Assembly: GCF_000002235.5 (NCBI RefSeq) | Contig: NW_022145539.1 | Coordinates: 1,377,501 to 1,441,500 of the forward strand | DNA from: Strongylocentrotus purpuratus | Taxonomy: Eukaryota > Echinodermata > Echinoidea > Camarodonta > Strongylocentrotidae | Length of the DNA stretch: 64,000 nucleotides | Direction of reading: 5' to 3' | In this document: positions 13,640 through 27,400 of the stretch, piece by piece | Layout of the letters: the number at the start of each line of letters is the position of its first letter | How positions within the stretch are numbered: position 1 is the stretch's first letter | Translations under genes and position numbers: made by a program | The notes under the pieces: generated by a model | What the model was told of the DNA's origin: nothing | What the model saw: only the letters and a program-made list of their open reading frames with translations | The model's database searches: none

Positions 13640-13930
13640 AGTGCGTGGTGCTACCAGCAAAGCGTGGAAGTGTAATGAATGAATCCGACCGTTACTCGCG
13701 ACTCACGAGGGTTTTATTCAACGTCCGGCTTGACGTCATTCAATCAATTAATCGACCAATCGCGGGCTGGCATACTAAAAATAGGCATTATACTGAACAC
13801 GTGTACGTGCTAGTCATAGCTCGTTCGACCAATCAGCGATTGCCTAGGGATGAGTCGCGAATGATCATCATGGTGACGTCACTAATCCTTTGTGATGGGC
13901 TCTCGGAATTTCCACGGGGCAACGTCATTG
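13640..13930 (-). promoter_or_regulatory. Putative promoter of the IER gene: CREs and CCAAT boxes
   Basis: Just upstream of the IER reading frame there are two perfect palindromic cAMP-response elements, TGACGTCA at 13731-13738 and 13874-13881, and a half site ACGTCA at 13922-13927. CCAAT motifs lie at 13756-13760 and 13829-13833. A kappaB-like GGAATTTCC lies at 13905-13913. On the minus strand an AATAAAA TATA-like stretch falls near 13712-13718, which would put transcription start near 13680. CRE/CREB control is common in immediate-early genes. The motif matches are direct; use as a promoter is inference. Confidence 0.65.
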
Positions 13931-13981
13931 TATCATTATAAACACAACATACACACTGCGTACGGGGAACCGGTAGCTAGG

Positions 13982-16960
13982 AGGTAAAGTCCCATATGTT
14001 TGAACGTCAGTAAGCGAGAGGTCAATTTTGTGCCTGTATTGCCAAGCCCAGACACGTTTTTGAAATTCATGGGGACCGTATTTGGGAAACGTCAAAATGA
14101 GTAACGTGTTCCGATTTGTTTTGGATCGTTTGAACTTGATGAAGCCTGCAGTGCTATGCTATTTTAATCACTCATTTATTTTCAGAATTTAACCCTGGAA
14201 CAAGATCTCGTTATTATGTTTTGAACTCTTTGTCTTAAAATTGTTAGGCAATTACTTTTCCTCTATTTTCTAAGGCAATATCAGCACTGACACCAAATTC
14301 AATATAAGCATAATCTGTCTTTTTCTATCCATCAATCCGTCTATCTATCTATCCCTCCATTTATCTATATAATCTATCTATCTATCAATCCATTTATCTT
14401 TCTATGAAGCTACTTAAATATTCTGTATCATATAGGTCTTTGTATTCACATAATATCTATCAATATATTATATATTCAATATAGGCCTAATTCATCTTGC
14501 CTACCTACCTACCTACCAAGCTAGTCTTATACAGAGTCTTTTTTTTATAGAAATTTAAATATCTTATTAGACCATAACAATAGCTGCTTTGATTTGCAAT
14601 AACAATAGATTCCACAGAAAAGCCTCACATATAATAATTTGCTCAAAATAATAGATACGGAAGTAATTTGATCAAATCAATAACAGTGAGTATTGTAAAT
14701 AGTCATGAGCGGAATATAGAACTAAAAAGCGAAATTGGTGTGGACGTGGAAATTTGTAATCATCGACGGCATGACTCATACGGCGATAAGGTGATATTTG
14801 ATCAGCCTATATAATAATCACTGTAGAATTCCACGCATGGCGGATTCATATGTCAATATTACTGCGAATGAAGGGGTCTGTCGGGATTGAAATTCTGCAA
14901 TATAATAATAAATAACTGGATTGTTATACATGTATTTATCATGTCAAGTAAATTTTGGAATCAATTGCTTCTTATTTTTAACATATTCTATCAGACTGAA
15001 GCATACGATCAGATCATTCATATAATATGACTACAAATCGTCATATAATATTAAACGAATCGACGTTATATGTTAGGATGAGATTCAAAGCTAAGTACCA
15101 AATATTAAGAAAAAATGTTGAAAACAGAAACATAATTTATACAAAATTTATCCTCGAAAGAGCTGTGGATAGTCAAGAATATAGTCTACCTAAAGCAATA
15201 TATAAATCTCAGAGGGATTGTCATAGGCATAACTGATAGACCTATATACAGTGAGCGCTAATTGTATACGCAGTGAGACGCTTCTCCGTATTCAGCTGAG
15301 GAAATCGACACGTTCCAAGTAGAGAAAGTCGCACGGGAATTATACACATTCATATTTCTGAGAAATAGATAAAGCAATGCAGATCGCTGTTCATTTCCAG
15401 GAAATCATAGTCAACGGAGATGGCGCTCTTATAATAACGCGGAAAGGGAACTTAGTTCTCTATCTCAGTTGGCAATCAACAATATCACCATTTGTCACAG
15501 TAGAGGGACGTTTGACTCTAGTTGTAAAAGTAAACATGTGAAACAAATAAGTGAAATAAGGTTGATTAATACCGCAAGTATTCTAGAGCAACTTATGATG
15601 TAGTCTCATAGGCGGATTTTACATATTATTAGGACATTTTCAGTACCGGTAAATCTATTTTGTTAATACTTCCGACCTTATGCCAGGATTTGGTCAAGTT
15701 ATGTTATGTAAAAACCATGTCAAACTGATTTATGTTGACGTTTCGATAAAAGCATAGTTATTGAAACTCCCTAATAAAAAAAGATAACATTTTGTTTTTG
15801 GGGAACTGCAGATCCGTCATACTTCCTTGTACCTTTGGTCATCTCCCCCTTCCTTTTCTCCCCTCTCTCTCTCTCTTTCTTTCTATCTCTATACCTCTTT
15901 CTTTCTCTCCCTCTCTACGAGTATGACTCTCTCTTTCTATCTCTCTATCTCTTTCTTAAAATATTTATTTCCATATTTCCAATCATCCCATGCTACCCTT
16001 TAATCTATCGTTTTGTCTTTGCATTTTTCTTTGGGGTTTTTTGTTATTGCACCTTGTGTAACAGCTAAATAAATAACCATGTTGTAAACATATAGCTTGT
16101 GGTTAGGCATGGAGAAAAAAAGATGATAAATCCTTACATGAAGCAAGTATTCATAATTGATATTCAATATTCAAGGACAATCCTGATATTGGCACAGATA
16201 TAATAACCATTTACGGCTGTAACGTAATGGTTTCCATGCCGACAAGGCATTGTGTTCAAATTAACGCAAGACCTAAATGATCATAGATCTCCATCATATA
16301 AATTATTACAGATGTCTATCTCAACAGTTACCTCATGAATATTCTCACCTATATTTATGCTGAGAAAAAAAAAAAAAAATTATCACAGATAGTCCTCGAC
16401 CTTTGTTAATAAAACCTATGAAAAATAAAATGTCCAGATAAAACATTTTCTTGAATAAATCAATAGACTAAATATAGATGTCTGAAATGTTTTGAGTAGC
16501 AAGACAGCAAAGGAAAATCAAACAAAGAGTGAACTATGTGTATAAAAAAAGAATATATTTATATTCACATTTCAAACATAAACATCTTTGCCTACATGTA
16601 TTAGACAAAAGGTAGTGAATTACAATGAACGGAAATCAAGAGTCAAATTTCCCTTTTGATTCACTTAAATAGTAATCCATTTGTTAAAATAAAAAGAACA
16701 ATTTTACCAACATTGCTTTTAAAGGAACTTGTGCATGGTTCTATACCCTTATTTTTTAAATTTGAAAATAGGACATACAGGTAGTAACTGTACATAGTTT
16801 TTAGTTTCAATTTATTGTTTAATATTTCATATATTCTTAACATTTTGCAAAGATTTCACAAAGTAAATGGTTCAAATGAACATGGAATGTATTAACAGAC
16901 ATAGAGAACAGAAAGTAAGTACCTCACATCAATTTGTTTGAATACATAAAAAAAAAGACT
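13982..16960. other. Intergenic, no gene seen
   Basis: AT-rich sequence without a recognisable coding segment. It contains a degenerate (CTAT)n/(ATCT)n patch at about 14334-14402, a short (CTAC)n run near 14500-14516 and a CT-rich patch at about 15845-15955. Confidence 0.6.
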
Positions 16961-16964
16961 GAAC

Positions 16965-17356
16965 TTAAAGAGAAGGCTAAGTTCTGGGAAGAGGTGAAAA
17001 ATAATTTGTGAGCGTTATAATTGTTATTGTGCAAGGGTGGAAGAACATCAAATAACAAATGTTCCCTGAAAAGCATGGCTCTTCAAATGCCTTAATATTC
17101 TAAATATGGTATGTAACAGCATAACAATCGGGACAGATTTTTATGCTAAATGTTTGTGTAGTCCCATATACATCTTTCTGTGTACAGTGCTTGTAACTTT
17201 ACCAAGACTGTGCCAAATTTCTTATCATTTTGATGATTCATGAACCCTGCAGTACACACCAATACGTATATCCTAGATGATTAACCTTTTCTGATCGATT
17301 CCACACCATTTCTTTCACAATGCAATCGCATGACCAGAACTGGTCTTTATCTTTAA
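16965..17356. mobile_element. TTAA-flanked non-autonomous element, copy 1
   Basis: This 392-bp segment is an inverted copy of 19456-19850. Both copies begin and end exactly at TTAA (here 16965-16968 and 17353-17356), and shared sequence stops there. Conserved internal blocks include CCTGAAAAGCATGGCTCTTC and CATGACCAGAACTGGTCT. TTAA target sites are typical of piggyBac-type transposition. No transposase is encoded, so this would be a non-autonomous copy. Confidence 0.75.
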
Positions 17357-18433
17357 AAGATTTATGAAATATTTTAATTGAAGAGTGAAATACAAAGAGG
17401 CCTATGGTGAAAGCATTGATTGTAAGTTATAGGCCCCAAAGGGTAGTAGATTTTATAATAGTCTTTGCAAATAGAGGGAACTAAAAATTAATGTCAACAA
17501 CAATAACAGATTTTGTGTTCCATTTAAAGGCAATATTAGAGTCATTTTCATTATAATAATGTAAAAAATATTACCTGTACAAACTTGCATTTTCTGATAA
17601 AATTTGCATAACAAAAACATTTGTTCATTAAGCTACAATATCTTGTCTTGTTGTCTGGTCCCTCTAATTAAAAGTCTAATGTGAGGTAATACAAATAACA
17701 GAATAAACACAGCCGATGTGGGCTGAAAAAAAAGAAAGAAAATGGACATTAAAAAAAAAAAAAAATACAATGAGTGAAAACCTTATTTATCTGCATTAAA
17801 CTGCACTCATATCTGCATGAACAATTGCATGTATTTTATTATCCAACACTCATATAAGTAAATTAATGTATTTTTGCTGAGTCTATACAAAATATACAAA
17901 GGAGTAAAGAGCAATTTGTAGCTCCCAAGCTCAAAATATTGTCAGTAAAAGAATATTTGTGAGTGACAACTTTTTTACACATAATTTTGAAGAGCTCCAA
18001 TGGTTATAAAAAAGAGGAGATTTTACAGTCATTACAGTTGTACATATTCATAATGTTATATCTAATCACAGCATCAGACTTGTTTTTACAAAAATGCATA
18101 AAAATATAAATAATTCATCTGATTGCAATCTACATTGGTATACCTGCAATAAAGTGTGGTTTATAAAAATATGCAATGTTTCAACAGAAGCTGAACCTCA
18201 TAGCATTTGTGTCAGATTGAGTATGGGTGCATCATCGTCTGCCTGCAAGAAGGTCTTAAAGCCCGTCTGCACTAGTTTAGCCAGGGGGCACCGATTAGGC
18301 ATTGTTTGTTATATAGAGGGCGCAAGTAGCTACAAGAAGTGCAGAGGCCAACGTCAAAACTGGCCAGCGTCAAAGTCTCTTGTTTTTTGTATCACTGATG
18401 AGATGAAAGTCTAGTCTAGACTGGACTCGTCTG

Positions 18434-21400
18434 TCATCTGTTCCAATCTTGGGCACTGAGAATCTTGGGTCTGAGTGTTGCCATGGTGATCAGAACAGCC
18501 TCCTGTGTAAAGAGAGTGAATATGCATGAATGCGAGGATGAAGGTAATAGTGTTTCACTACCTACAAATTCAAATTCAAGTTTATTGATACAAATCCACA
18601 AGGTCCGTTTATACAAGTAGCACAGGGAACAGCCTACCCCCCCCCCCCCCACAACCCCCTTTACCATCAAATGGAGAAGAAATGAAGGTAATAGAGCAGA
18701 AAAGAGTGAGAAAGAAAGGGAGTGTGAAGGCACGCTGACAATAAGATGATACAACCCCTCCCACACCCCCCTTCACTCATTGGCCCTGTTCTGTCACATT
18801 TCATCCACTTAGTCAGCCTTGAATCAGCTCAATTGCTGGACCCATGCTATGCAACTTAACAAATAGACTAGAAATATCCCAATCTCAATTGCTGTGCAAT
18901 ATGAATGTATCCCCCAGCACTGGCAGCAATTTTTTTGTCATCCTTATGTTTGAAGGAGGGACAAAGATACCCTCTCCCCTCCCTGAAAATAAAAGGATGA
19001 CGTAGAGATCACCACTAGTGGCTCAGACTTTTGTCAAGAGTAGGAGCAGCATCACCACACACTAAAGATGTGTAGAATTTACTAAGACACACCTCCATAC
19101 AAAATTTAAGAGAGAATTCGGCAGTTAGAGCGCACACAAGAATATGACGTGGCGGCGTAACGCGGCTGAATACTCCAGCATACAATAAATAAATATATAA
19201 ATATATGAATATATGAATAGATACATAGATAAATGAATGAACGATTGAACGAATTAATGAATGAAAGACTGGTAATCACCTCTGTTCTGATAGTTCTGCT
19301 TCCTTGGTCTGGGCATACATTGATGTAGTGATCAAATAAAACAGCGGGATCAGAGACTAGCAATTCTTCATCCGTCTCCAAGCTCAACTCCAGACCATGT
19401 ACACCACCAAAGATGATCAATGCATGTCTGGAGGAAAAAATACATTCAAGAGGTTTTAAAGGTATAGACCAGTTCTGGTCATGCGATTGCATTGTGAAAG
19501 AAACGGTGTGGAATTGACCAGAAAAGGTTGATCATCTAGCATATAAGAATTTGTGTGTATTGCAAGGTTCTGGAATCATCAAAATGATAAGAAATGTGGC
19601 GCAGTCTTGGTAAAGTTACAAGCACTGTACACAGAAACATGTATATGGGACTACAAGAACATGTGGCGTAAAAATCCTACCTTGGATTTTTACGATGTTA
19701 TACGACATATTTAGTTAGAATATGAAGGCATTTGAAGAGCCATGCTTTTCAGGGAACATGTCTTATCTGATGTTCTTCCACACTTGCATAATAAGAATGA
19801 TAACGCTCACAACTTATTTTTCACTTCCCAGAACTCAGCCTTCTCTTTAAAGGCTGATAGTAGTGGGTTTTCATGGGGAATTTGACCGAATAACAGGTAC
19901 TGTCAGTCACCTAGAGTGGACTTTGTTTTTACAACCGACAGGTCTTGTGTAATGCACTGTAACATAAACTTCCCTCAACCTTGAGATATGAAAGCAAGTT
20001 GGAGTATTTGTGGTGGGACGACAGGTTCGCTGCTTCAGAGACCTGTGCACACACAGACATATTAACTGGTAATTCAATCAAATCTGGTGTCAGTGAATCA
20101 TGATGCAATACTCACTGACACTGACTATTGTGTGGACTTTAAAAGGAGATGGTAGTCAGTTTCCTTGTGCAGTAGGTCATAATTCGGTGACACCAAACTT
20201 GGTGGAAATACCATTGATGGGTGTACAAGTCTAGCACACAGCAAACCTGTGGTCCCATCAAGAAATACCCCCTAAACTATCAGAGAGTCTTTGGGTGAAT
20301 CAAATATCAGATAATGACTAGGATATTCAATTCAATCAAGAATTCAAAATTTCACTTTTAATGCATCAATACTGTCTATTGAATATAACACAACATTTTG
20401 CATAATTTAATGAAAGCTTTGAAATTTTCAAGATGTGTAAAAAGAAAATACATGTATCTAAGAAAGCAAAAGATAAGCTTTTGTCTTTCTAATTGGGCTT
20501 AAAAATTTTATTGATATTTTATTTAAAAATAGAAATTTCAATACTAGCTGTCAATGATTCCAGACATTCCTTTTATTGCTTTTACTCTTACTTAAAGTGA
20601 GGTAGATCTACGTCATCAGCTTTGGTTCCTCTTTCCGATGTACCGATGGTAAGATCGTATCCGTTGTCCGAGAACGGACATCCAGTGAAAACAGCCCCCA
20701 AGCTGGATGCCAACCTAACAGAGTAACCCCAGTACAACCCTGCCTCGAGCCGAGGGGCAGATGGTGAAACCACTTTGCATGGAGCATGCTTGGGTGAAAT
20801 TCCTACATTGAAAAATATATCAATACAAACATAAATGATTATCATTTGATGATGTCTATTGTAAATTGAGGCCCTGTTTCATAAAACTTGTTATCAATAA
20901 CAAATGCTAGACAGACACATTTCTCTCAGCCAATTAAATTAAATGCCATGATTTCAGTTGCTTATAACACTTCTTGTAACTTGTTATGGATAGCAATTTA
21001 TGAGACAGGGCCCAGGTTTACTCACAGAAGAATAAGAAATATGTGTTCCTGCCATTGTATGTGTTCAAAGAGGGAAAGATCTCTGTATTAAGTGACTGGA
21101 AGGTAGATTTTTTCCACAGATCTTTTGACATGAAGCTTAAAATCAAATGATTTAATGGAATGGAGCATACCATTTATAGAGGTAGAGATAAGTAGAGATT
21201 TGCCAGTCCCCCTTCAGCTTCATCACTAATAATAATATTCCATTTCCTTTGACAGAGGAATTATCATTTTAAATTTATTTACATAATAATAACAATATTT
21301 GCTCACCTTTCTTTGTGTTCATCTTGACTGTGACTCTGAGTTGTGCTTGTAGTTTCTTGTCAATCTCTACTTCCTAAAAAGAAGTTTAAAGAACAAGAGT

Positions 21401-24400
21401 GGACCATGAACACCAGCAAGTTTAGTTTCCTAGGAGGGATTTCTACCTAGAGAACTTTTTTGTAAATCAAGTACAGTTGAATATTATCAGAACATTATCA
21501 TGTGCTAGAGTACAGTTAAATTTCTCTCTTCAAGACTGGTCAATGGTAAATCAAGAATGGAATCACAATAATCTATTTCATCACATCAGCCCAATGGTTT
21601 AGAATTTAGGAGCTTGCAGAAAATTATAAACATTAAAATACATCAAATGAAGTGCATTTTCCAATGCAAGGCTTCAGACACAGGGCTTTTTTTTAATCCT
21701 ACATATTATACTGTAAGGGGTTCATTTCAACTCATTTCAGAGCTAATGTTGATCAAATTTTCATGTCACTGCATGAAAACACATACAATAGGCTCAAAAT
21801 CTACGATTAACGACTAGATTATTCATACGCCTTGTAAATTTGATGTTTTTGCGTTTTTAGATGTCAGCTTTTAAAAAGTTTGAAATGTCACATTCTCAAT
21901 AAACAGCCATCGGGACAAATTAATTTTCACATACTTTAAACATTACATTACTTGGCAAGGGTATGAATGATTTAGTTGTTAACTGTAATTCTTCAAGCAC
22001 CTTGAAAAAACACTGGCGTGATAGCTCAGTTGGTAGAGCAGTTGTCTCGTATTCTGACGACCCGGGGTTTAAAACCAAGTCGATGCGCTAGTGCCCTTTG
22101 GTAAGGCATTAATCCTCATTACCAGGTCCCTCAGAGAGGACCTAAAGCCATTGGTCCCCTAGTTGTTTACTAACAAGCATTTATGCTTTCTTAGCAGTCA
22201 GGTAAAATAACCACCGCACAAAGATATATTTACTATTAAAGCAATATAAGAAAAAAGATTAGAAATGGTTACCTTGTAGAGTCCAACATTGACATGAGAG
22301 CCACGCCCCTTTGCTACCGGTCTGTCTACCACCACACCCTCTCTGTAAGCTATCTCCTCATCGGCTCTTACATGATGGGGGCAGTCTAGGGGGTTCAGTA
22401 AACCTAGGTAATTAGGAGAGGAAGCATATTGTAGATTAACAACTCATCTACCTGTTAAAGCTACATCCTTTAATTCCCAGGCTGTCTACTGCCTAAAAGT
22501 GTAGCAAGGAACACAGGTGTCTGCTTACCATGTAACAGATGCTGGCATTTTATCAGCTTATCATTTGTCATTAAAAAGAGAAATACTGTAAGACATCCAA
22601 ACTCTTTGAAACTTAATTAACCCCATAATAAAATATCTCATTGGATTTAAAAAACGCAGAATTTGACATTCATTGCAGTTTATTGCATGATAATACTTAA
22701 AATCTCTCTCTCATTAAGTTCTATACAATACATCTACATGGCATCTTACAAAATTAATATTCAGAAGGGATTATTCTATGTTCAAATGTCAATATCAAAT
22801 TTGAGGCGCTTTAGAGGCGTGTTCTGGGGAGATAGTAAGGTAAAAGACCCTGTCAGAAATGAAATGAAATAGATGAATCGTGTATAAACAGAAAGCTTTT
22901 GTGCAATACTGAAAGGGAAAATATTTGTAATTCCTTTATACCGGTATTTGTATTCTATGTTCATTCAGCTTTCCATTGATATAAAGTTGTATTTTCATTG
23001 GATAGAGTCTTTGAGTTGTTCATACATACCTGCATACTGTAAGTCATTATGCTTCGGGAAGAAGCTTTTCCTCAAATACCTGCATGGAAGAAAATCAACA
23101 ACCTCTCATATAACCAGGGAGATCTACATCAACTGACCCATGTCAATCTACCCGTTTATGTGTAACTGATACAAACATCATTATGACTAAAATTGGAAAT
23201 TTAAGATGTGTCAGCATTTAGCTGTGACTTTGCATTTTACCAATAAACCTTGTTAATTAAATTAAATTAAATTACATTCCAAGTATCAGGATCAATAGCG
23301 ACATAAGTAGTTTCCTCTTTATTTTTATGATTTTTATTACAAATAAGGAATGTCATATTACAACACAACATAAAGAGAATGCAAGGATTTACATGAAATC
23401 AGAAATGTTCTTGTTTGTGCCATAAATTGGTTAAAGGGAATTTGGTAAGATTGATAAACGAGTTTCTAGTATCAAACCCAAATTGTAACTTACTGAGGGC
23501 ATTCCAGATATTGCAGGATCCTTGCCAGTTGAACGTTGGCATTCCCCTTCTTGCCAATACCACTGTAGACTCCATCTGTGTTTTCTCTGGAGAAAAAAAT
23601 ATTGAAAGCAAAATGTTTGAAAAGAAATTGCTATTACTTCATACTTAATCTCGGTGATATACCTCATGGAGGGAGATAGAGTGTATGTTTACAGTTTTAT
23701 GATGCTGTCATAATAAAACAGCAGCCTAGAAGTATAGCTGTTGCTCAGTACTGCAGTAGGGGACAGGTTTGAATCCTGGTGCTTTTAAAATGACTAGACC
23801 AAGGGAGTGGTCTCTGATACAGGGAAAAATAAAACAAAGTCATTTGTAATACAATCACCTCCAAGCAAACAGAGGTGTCGTGGTCTAGTGGTTAAGTCAC
23901 AGGACTGTGGATTACAGGGTTTGCGGTTCAAGTCTCCCTGCGGCACTAATGTCCTTTGGCAAGACATTAATCTACATTGGCCACTCTCCACCCAGGTGAA
24001 GTAAATGGGTACCTGGTAGGAAGGAATTCCTTGAATGCTTTGATGCCCTATTGTGGTGGCTCAGCTACAGCCAGGGTAATAATATGATACTTTGTATTAA
24101 GCGCAGTAGAGTATATTCATATACTAGCTGTGACATATAAATGGACCTATGAATATTAAACATTTCATTTGTTTCCTGACTCACCTAGCAGCGGCACCTG
24201 ACTCGTCAAAGATGATTATCTCATCAATGTTGAATATCACTAGAGCTCTGGCAATCTGAATTCGAAGAGAGAGAGAGGATATGATCTAAATAATCAAACA
24301 AATAATAGTTGTCATCCTTTAGTACCTATTTTATCTAAGGGGCTGGGGGAGGGGGAGGAGCCTTATGAAGAAAAAACAAGTTTCTATTATAAGGTCATTT

Positions 24401-27400
24401 ACTCTGTGTAAAATTATCAGAATTTAGTACCCTTCAAGCTTCAAAAAGACAGTATTTTACTTAAATAAAATGTCAGTGACAATTTTTTTAAAATTGAATT
24501 TTACATGGTGGACAACTTTGTATCACAAATATGATCTCTAATGGACCACAGATATGCATTTATATAGTATCAACTGGCCTTGAGGGAGGTACCAGGAAAT
24601 ATTGTCCTTACTGAAATCATATTGACCTACACGTAAGTCAAATATAAATGATTTCAATAATGGCAATATATCTCCCCCCAAAAAAGAAGTTACATTGTAT
24701 AATTATTACATATCTCTTTGTGAATCAGGAAAGGGTTCTGTACAGTTACAATACCCTGCTTCTACACCACACAATAGTCTGCTCAAACTTTGCGGTGATT
24801 CAGCTGGTTGGAAGTTCCCGGATGTTAAATGGGGCTAATCCATATCATGCTCAATATATTGTACGCAATTTTGTACATAAAGTCATAGGCGAAACCCAAA
24901 AGAGTGAAAATACCAGAGAATATCGCCAGTTGGAACTGCTAGTTTGCGGACCGAGCAAAATATGCATTTTAAATGCATGGTAAAATAACCTCGTCTAGGT
25001 AATAATCAATTTTGTAGAATCGAATTGGTACCTTACCTGACCTGCCAGGTATGTCCTAAGCTCTGGTGACTGTGCATTATCTAGTATTGATCCAGGAAGA
25101 GCGATAGAGAGTGTCCATGGTCTGCCTGAAATCAATTTACAACAAAAATACAATAAATACAATTCTGAAAAAGAAATACAACATACAACAGAGGTCTACA
25201 GTATCATCTTTGGAAGAGGGTACAGATTTAACTGATTTTGTGTACTCATGTGTTCTGGGCGCCTGTTCTTGTCGAGCTTTGGATATATGCCGAAAGAAAT
25301 TTATCTTTTGCTAATAATAAGTCATATAATACATTTATGGAATGATGCAAAAGTATGACATCATCATACTATCTATCAAACCACTTGATACTGACTAGAA
25401 ACATATGCAAGCAAGCTGCATTTTTGGAGTTGCTTATGAACATTCATTCACTTGATTTTTCAGCTTCCTATGTCAAATCAATATCAATCAATCCAAATGC
25501 AACTTTCCATCTATAAATCAGTGAATAAAACAATTTACTAGCTTACCATTTTCCGCCAACTCATTTTCCTCCTTTTCGTTAGACAACATTTCTTCCTTTT
25601 CCTGCATTTGTTGCTCAGCTAGTTGAATCAATTTCTCTTCACGCTTTTTCTTCTTTCGCTCTTTGACTGAATGGCACATAAAATAAAACAAGGATACAAA
25701 CATTTCCTGTCATTGTGATCAGACGGACCTACTCCTGGCCTATAATCCCAGGTTCCTTTTCTCAACATTTAGTACAGAACGGAAAATAAAGAAAATAAAT
25801 GCTGGGCTGTTGGTTAATGCCAGAATCCATGTTGAATCTCATCTCAAATCAGTCTTGTATCAAGACTTCCACATCAAACATAAATACATCTTGTGACAGC
25901 TAGTGAAAGGGTCTACAAAAATAAACTGAAATGCTCGTTCACATTACAAACAGTTAGGTGATAAACCCACATGAGTACAGTGTTTTACCAGCACTGTTCC
26001 TACAGCAGACCAGCACTGTTCCTACAGCAGACCTGCCAACATCTGGAGTTCAAAAACTGTATTCTTTAATCCCCAAAGTTGTATTTTACTGACATAAGTT
26101 GTATTCTTAAAAAATAAACATGAACTGTTACTCAGATCAATGCCATTACAGTTCCTTCATACAGGTAGAATTTTTTTATGGATCATTGGTTGAATATGCA
26201 TGATTTCGTCACGACTGATGTGTTTATTGAAAAGCGTATTTTATTGAGAAAAATGGTACTGTCATATTGGGTTCTAAAAATTGTACGAAATACGACTAAT
26301 CATACTGGTTGGCAGGTCTGCTACAGTACTAAACTGTTTAAATCTACAAATGATGGAAAAGATTATTGTGTGTTTGCTACTCCCTTTCTCATGAGCAGTT
26401 AGTAAAATGTACTTAAAAGTTTTCCAAAATAATTACCATCTTTCTTCCAGTCCTTCCATTCAAGAGCCTGCATAAAAGAAAGGAAATGCTTTAAGTGAGA
26501 AAAAATTCTTCCTTATAAATATATTCTCTTACAGCAATTTCATTCACTTTACATAACAGTCACATAGTTTTTTAATACATTAACAACCAATTTCTTTTTA
26601 GAAAATGTGTAAATGTGAAAGCTTTTGACTCTCTATTCTTTGGCTCAATGGAATACAATTTCAACCTACTTGGGGATTGTTCCTACATTAGAACAACTAC
26701 AATTTCTTTCTCCCAGACTTTTTACAATGAAATGGTTCTTCAGACATCTCTCCCCCACCCCTGGTGTTTGATATGCAGCATATCAAAATCTATATCTTAG
26801 CATACTGTACATCATCACTTTATCCCTGAATACACTCTGCAATTTTTAACTCCTGCCCCAAATTCTCCAATCTAGACCACATTTCACATGGAATAGATCT
26901 TGAAAAAAACACAGAAAATTATGATTCCCTGATAGAAATATACATATTGGATAGAAATAGCTTGCCAATCATGCAAAGTTGCCAAAATTTGTTTACCTGC
27001 TCCGATAGATGGTTAGAGTGAGCTTTCGGATCTGGAAGATTAACATAGATTCTGTGCTCTCCCATCAACTCCTTTTGCTCCAATTGATTCTTGATTTTCT
27101 TGGATGTCTCTCGTCGATGCCACAGGGTGTCACTGGGAATCTGTCCAAATGAAACAATATAAAATTTGGCCCAACTAATTATCATCCGCAAGATAACAAA
27201 AAGCACATAATACAGGACTTTGCAGGTATTTTTCAACTGCTCAAAATCATTTTGATACATTTTACATCATTTGAGTAATAAATTATAAGCTTTTCTTTTT
27301 GAAAATAAAATTTGATTTAGGAATTGCGAGGTTTGATTCCATGAAACACCTTGTCCAGTTGTCAAGATAAAACAATGAGAAATTGCAGCATGATTAATTG

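Noticed and set aside
24648..24983. 111-codon open frame inside a SPOUT1 intron
   Set aside because: No recognisable domain and no exon-like boundaries supporting a nested gene.
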